A stretch of DNA of 64,000 nt from Streptomyces sp. CB01881 (GTDB taxonomy: Bacteria; Actinomycetota; Actinomycetes; Streptomycetales; Streptomycetaceae): NCBI RefSeq assembly GCF_002953255.1, contig NZ_CP026498.1, forward strand, positions 733,130 through 797,129, given 5' to 3'. The notes below the pieces were generated by a model. That model made no database searches. It was not told where the DNA came from and saw only the letters and a program-made list of their open reading frames with translations. Below, one piece after another: positions 60,393 to 64,000 of the stretch (the first letter of the stretch is position 1; the number at the start of each line of letters is the position of its first letter). Position numbers and translations under genes: made by a program.

Positions 60393-62183
60393 ATGTCCGC
60401 TGACCGATCCCCCCTCACCCTGCTACCGGTCTTCCAGGAGCTCACCGCGGACGACCCGCGCGAGGTCGGCGGCTACCGGCTGTACGCACGGCTCGGCGCC
60501 GGCGGCATGGGCCGGGTGTACCTCTCGTACACCCCGGGCGGCCGGCCGGTGGCACTCAAGGTGGTGCGGCCCGAGCTGGCCGGGGACCCTGAGTTCCGGG
60601 CCCGTTTCGCCCAGGAGGTGGCCAGCGCCCGGCGGATCCACGGGCTGTTCACCGCGCAGCTCGTCGACGCGGGCGTGGAGGCCGCCACACCGTGGCTGGC
60701 CACCACCTACGTACCGGGCCCCTCCCTCCAGCAGGTGGTGCAACGGTTCGGCCCGCTGCCCGAACGGACGGTCCTGCTGCTGATCGCCGGCATCGCCGAG
60801 GCCCTCCAGGCGATCCACTCCACCGGGGTGGTCCACCGCGACCTCAAGCCCGGCAACGTGCTCATCGCCGCCGACGGCCCCCGGGTGATCGACTTCGGCA
60901 TCGCCCGCGCGGCCGACGCCAGCGCGCTCACCGGCACCGGGCTGCGCATCGGCTCGCCCGCCTACATGGCCCCGGAGCAGGCCACCGGCCGGGCCGCGAC
61001 GCCCGCCACCGACGTCTACGCCCTCGGCGCCCTCGCCGTCCACGTCGCCGGCGGCACCCCGCCCTTCGGGGACGGACCGGACCCCGCCACCCTCTACCGG
61101 GCCGTCCACGAGGACCCCGACCTCAGCCGGGTTCCGGCGGGCCTGCGCGACCTGCTCCTGCACTGCCTCGCCAAGCAACCCGAGCACCGCCCGACCACCG
61201 CCGAGGTGATCGCCGCCGCCCGGAACCACCCGGCGGTGGGCGGGCACCTCAGGTTCGGCGAGGACTGGCTTCCCCACCCGCTCACCAGCCAGATCACCCG
61301 GCACGCCGACCTCCCGCAGGTGCCCGCCGCGGCTCCCGCGGACGCCGCGACCGTCATGGCCGCCGCCGGTGCCGGCTGGGACTCGGCCGCGACGGTCCTG
61401 GCCCCGTCCCACCCGGCCGCACCCGCGTCCCCGTTCCCGCCGACACCCACCGTCGTCGCGGCCGCCACCGACCCGACGCCCGCGCCCGGGGCCGCCGGCA
61501 CGGCGTCGTCCGCACAGCCTGCCGCGCCGCGCCGGGAGGAGCGGGCGCGGGAGCGCCGCAGACGCACCCTCGGGCGGACGGCACTGACCGCCACCGTCGC
61601 CCTGCTCGTCGGCGCCGCCGGGATGGTGCTCCTGCTCGACGACCCGGACGACACGGAGGCGGCCGCCGACGACCCGGTCTCCAGCGCTCCCGCGTCCGTC
61701 GCACCCACCGCCACGCCGGCGCCGGGCGCCCCCGCGACCTCCGCCGCACCGCCGCCCTCCGCCCAACCTTCCGCCCAGCCCTCCACCCCGCCCGCCGCGG
61801 CCCCTGACGCCGGCTACACCGTGGCCTACCGCGGTGTCGAGCTCACCTCGGCGGACTCCGGCTACGAGTTCGACCTGGCCTCGGGCACGGTGGTCCCGGC
61901 CGACAGCGCGGTCTGGTACGTGAGCCGCAACGAGAGCGAGTTCCTCATCCCGGAGAACGCCGCCGCCTACATCGGCCAGGGCACCGGCCTCGGCCTCCCC
62001 GAGTGCCTCAAGGGCCTCGCCGGCCACCCCGCCGCGCGGGTCCCGTTCAGCGCCGTCGAGCGCGGCGCCTTCTGCCTGCGCTCCCCGGACGGCCGGAACG
62101 TCGCCGTCGTCCGGGTGCTCTCGACCGCCGACGCGGACCGGCCGGTCCGGGTCTCCGTGGACCACTACCGCCGCAACGGCTGA
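60393..62183 (+). CDS. Membrane Ser/Thr protein kinase (PknB-like)
   Basis: A 596-residue kinase. The catalytic domain (about 25-290) has LGAGGMGRVYLSYTPGG, ALKVV, the catalytic HRDLKPGNVLI, DFGIARAAD and SPAYMAPEQATG. An Ala/Pro-rich linker leads to a single membrane helix (TALTATVALLVGAAGMVLLL, about residue 400). A Thr/Pro-rich stretch and a roughly 130-residue extracytoplasmic domain (CLKGLAGHP... FCLRS, one likely disulfide) follow. ATG 60393. It lies inside the deiminase locus, but a functional link is only positional. Confidence 0.85.
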   Translation: MSADRSPLTLLPVFQELTADDPREVGGYRLYARLGAGGMGRVYLSYTPGGRPVALKVVRPELAGDPEFRARFAQEVASARRIHGLFTAQLVDAGVEAATPWLATTYVPGPSLQQVVQRFGPLPERTVLLLIAGIAEALQAIHSTGVVHRDLKPGNVLIAADGPRVIDFGIARAADASALTGTGLRIGSPAYMAPEQATGRAATPATDVYALGALAVHVAGGTPPFGDGPDPATLYRAVHEDPDLSRVPAGLRDLLLHCLAKQPEHRPTTAEVIAAARNHPAVGGHLRFGEDWLPHPLTSQITRHADLPQVPAAAPADAATVMAAAGAGWDSAATVLAPSHPAAPASPFPPTPTVVAAATDPTPAPGAAGTASSAQPAAPRREERARERRRRTLGRTALTATVALLVGAAGMVLLLDDPDDTEAAADDPVSSAPASVAPTATPAPGAPATSAAPPPSAQPSAQPSTPPAAAPDAGYTVAYRGVELTSADSGYEFDLASGTVVPADSAVWYVSRNESEFLIPENAAAYIGQGTGLGLPECLKGLAGHPAARVPFSAVERGAFCLRSPDGRNVAVVRVLSTADADRPVRVSVDHYRRNG

Positions 62184-62274
62184 ACCGGCCGAGGCCTGGC
62201 CCCGGCCCGGCCCGGCCCGCGGGAACCGCCGGGTGCGGACGCGGCCCGCCGCACGTCGAGGGCGCCGACCACCC

Positions 62275-62535
62275 TCAGGACGGCCGCTGCTGCCGGGCGG
62301 CCCCGGGCGCCGAAGCGGGTTCGGCAGCCGTCGCGGCCGGGGGCCGGACCGCCTCGGCGGCCGTCCCCTCGGCCGGAGGGTCCCCCTCCCGCATGGCCGC
62401 CGTCTCGGCCTTGAGGATGCGCATCGACTTCCCCAGGCCGCGCGCCATGTCGGGCAGCTTCTTGGAACCGAAGAGCAGCACCAGGACGGCCACCATCACC
62501 AGGACGTGCCAGGGCTCCAGACCATTGCGCAGCAC
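62275..62535 (-). CDS. tatA: TatA-like twin-arginine translocase subunit
   Basis: An 86-residue TatA/E-family protein: one N-terminal helix ([34 protein letters not shown]), the FG hinge, an amphipathic helix and a charged tail. GTG 62535 has GAGG five bases upstream. No tatC or tatB is adjacent. It lies between the kinase and a Tat-lipoprotein deiminase and may supply translocase capacity for the five Tat substrates of this locus. Confidence 0.85.
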   Translation of the reverse strand: MLRNGLEPWHVLVMVAVLVLLFGSKKLPDMARGLGKSMRILKAETAAMREGDPPAEGTAAEAVRPPAATAAEPASAPGAARQQRPS

Positions 62536-62625
62536 CTCTGCCTCACCGGCCTTTCGTCGTCGTTGCCGACCCTGCGCGCTCGGCGGCGCAGATCATGTCG
62601 GGTTCTCGCCACTTCACCGTAAAGC

Positions 62626-62654
62626 TTGACTGATTTTTCAGTCAATGCGATGGT
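62626..62654 (+). promoter_or_regulatory. Promoter and TetR operator A2 (deiminase 7)
   Basis: TGACTGATTTTTCAGTCA (62627-62644) is identical to operator A, and flanking bases also match. -35 TTGACT (62626-62631) and -10 GATGGT (62649-62654) are 17 bp apart. It lies in the 244-bp divergent gap between tatA and deiminase 7. Confidence 0.82.
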
Positions 62655-62779
62655 TCAGGTCCGGCGCTGCCGGTGGGCCGGGTGTCTTCTCCGCCCGCCG
62701 TCCCCGTGCGGACCGCTCCCCCTCGGAGCCCGTCCCCTCCGCCGAAGCCGATCCACCCCCAGCACCACCGGAGAACACC

Positions 62780-63973
62780 GTGTCCCAGACCCCTCTCGCA
62801 CGCCGCACGGTGCTGCGCTCCCTCGCCGGCGCCGGTGTGATCGCGCTCGGCGCGACCGCCTGCGCCGCCGACGCCGAGGCCGACGACCCCGCCGACCCGG
62901 CGACCGCGCCCTCCGGCGCCCCCGGGCAGCCGTCCGCCGCTCCGACGGAGCCGCCGGCCGCCCCCGCGCGGGGGCGCAGGCTCGGCGGCGAGTGGGAGAA
63001 GCACGAGCGGACCTTCATGGCCTGGCCCGCCTCCGAGAACGTCTGGGGCGGCCAGATCGGGGCCGTCCGCAAGGACATCGCCGAGGTGGCCCGGGCCGTC
63101 GGCCAGCGCGAACCGGTCGTCCTGCTCGTCCGGCCCGGCCAGGAGGCCACGGCCCGCAACGCCTGCGGATCGGACGTCGAACTGCTCTCCGTCCCGGTCG
63201 ACGACCTGTGGGCCCGCGACACCGTGCCGGTGTTCGTGGAGGAGGGCGGCAAGGTCAAGGGCGTCGACTTCAACTTCAGCGGCTGGGGCGGCAAGCAGGA
63301 GCACACCAACGACGCCCGCATCGCCCGGGCGGTGCTCGACAAGTACGGCATCGAGCGCGTCGAGACCCCGCTCACCGCGGAGGGCGGCTCCTTCGAGACC
63401 GACGGCCAGGGCACCCTCATGGTCACCGAGAGCTCCGTCGTCAACGACAACCGCAACCCCGGCAGGACCCGCGACCAGGTCGAGGAGGAGCTGAAGCGGG
63501 CCCTCGGCGTCAGCAGGGTGATCTGGCTCGCCGGCGTGCGGGGCAAGGACATCACGGACGCCCACGTCGACTGCCTGGCCCGCTTCGCCGCCCCCGGCGT
63601 GGTCTTCCTGGACCGGGCCTTCCCCGGCACTCCGGCGGACGTCTGGTCCCGCTCGGCCGACCAGGCCCGCTCCGTCCTCGCCGAGGCGGTCGACGCCACC
63701 GGCAGGAAGCTGAAGGTGGTCGAGATCGGCCAGCCGGACCCGGACAAGATCACCGGCCGAGGCGACTCCTTCGTCTCCTCCTACATGAACTTCTACATCG
63801 GCAACAAGGGCGTCTACCTGCCCCTGTTCGGCGATCCCCGGGCCGACGACCACGCCCAGGACGTCTTCCGCGACCACTTCCCGGGCCGCGAGATCGTCCC
63901 GCTCGGCATCGACACCATCGCGTCCGGCGGCGGCGGCATCCACTGCGCCACCCACGACCAGCCGGCCGGCTGA
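62780..63973 (+). CDS. Tat-exported lipoprotein deiminase 7
   Basis: A 397-residue deiminase-family protein from GTG 62780 (GGAGA five bases upstream). It carries a Tat lipoprotein signal (LARRTVLRSLAGAGV ending ATAC, Cys28) and a Pro/Ala linker. Motifs are DDLWARDTVPVF, EGGSFETDG, DITDAHVD and GGGGIHC (Cys389). The NGWG motif has Ser for Asn (FSGWGGKQ). It is the closest relative of deiminase 2. It ends 27 bp before the window edge, so further members may lie beyond. Confidence 0.87.
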   Translation: MSQTPLARRTVLRSLAGAGVIALGATACAADAEADDPADPATAPSGAPGQPSAAPTEPPAAPARGRRLGGEWEKHERTFMAWPASENVWGGQIGAVRKDIAEVARAVGQREPVVLLVRPGQEATARNACGSDVELLSVPVDDLWARDTVPVFVEEGGKVKGVDFNFSGWGGKQEHTNDARIARAVLDKYGIERVETPLTAEGGSFETDGQGTLMVTESSVVNDNRNPGRTRDQVEEELKRALGVSRVIWLAGVRGKDITDAHVDCLARFAAPGVVFLDRAFPGTPADVWSRSADQARSVLAEAVDATGRKLKVVEIGQPDPDKITGRGDSFVSSYMNFYIGNKGVYLPLFGDPRADDHAQDVFRDHFPGREIVPLGIDTIASGGGGIHCATHDQPAG

Positions 63974-64000
63974 TCCCGCCCGCGCACCACCCCCAGCAGA

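Noticed and set aside
1..64000. tRNA, rRNA or riboswitch genes
   Set aside because: I saw no cloverleaf, rRNA core sequence or known riboswitch consensus by eye. A covariance-model scan would be needed to exclude small RNAs.

Overview
This is a high-GC actinobacterial chromosome segment, almost certainly from a Streptomyces- or Kitasatospora-like member of the Streptomycetaceae. The evidence is near-total G/C at third codon positions, many GTG and TTG starts, CebR boxes, 2-methylisoborneol genes, a mycothiol-enzyme-like fold, and several promoters whose -10 hexamer lies 6-8 bases before the start codon (leaderless mRNAs). The genus is inferred from gene content, not proven.

Layout. 1-5483: cello-oligosaccharide utilisation (cebR end, two CebR operators, cebE-cebF-cebG importer genes and the GH1 beta-glucosidase bglC). 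5601-6029: a small Ser/Gly/Val/Leu-repeat membrane protein. 6434-13756: a tightly coupled five-gene operon (SWIM zinc finger, a 462-aa unknown, VWA protein, MoxR-like AAA ATPase, DUF5682-like protein) resembling the poorly understood yehQ/P/L/M set. 13827-17297: two CBS/DUF21 membrane proteins and a YdjM-like hydrolase. 17555-26087: accessory metabolism and regulators (isochorismatase-like enzyme, GlxA-type regulator, arylamine N-acetyltransferase, MDMPI-fold protein, aldehyde dehydrogenase with a divergent MarR gene, radical SAM protein). 26166-31519: EamA transporter, the 2-methylisoborneol pair, two small genes. 31708-43012: SulP transporter, P-type ATPase, PPK2 kinase, GAF/PP2C phosphatase, CMD-like protein, CorA-like transporter, flavohemoprotein.

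43181-63973 is the most unusual region: seven agmatine/peptidyl-arginine deiminase-family genes in about 20 kb. One (56909-57913) looks like a normal cytoplasmic agmatine deiminase and leads into a complete peptide/opine-type ABC importer. Another (44093) also lacks an export signal. The other five carry twin-arginine signal peptides, three of them with a lipobox. Interspersed are three TetR regulators, a Ser/Thr kinase with an extracytoplasmic C-terminus and a tatA gene. An 18-bp operator (TGACTGA-N4-TCAGTCA) recurs at three of the deiminase promoters, and a different palindrome covers a fourth, so the locus is probably co-regulated. All seven proteins keep the GGGG(I/V)HC cysteine motif. An IS1634-like element flanked by CTAG lies between the ABC operon and one deiminase gene.

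My reading, which is inference, is a two-compartment guanidine/arginine deimination system: exported and surface-anchored enzymes act on an extracellular agmatine-like or peptidyl-arginine substrate, an ABC importer takes up substrate or product, and cytoplasmic AguA finishes the job. No N-carbamoylputrescine amidohydrolase gene is visible, so the pathway is incomplete here. No tRNA, rRNA or CRISPR array was seen.
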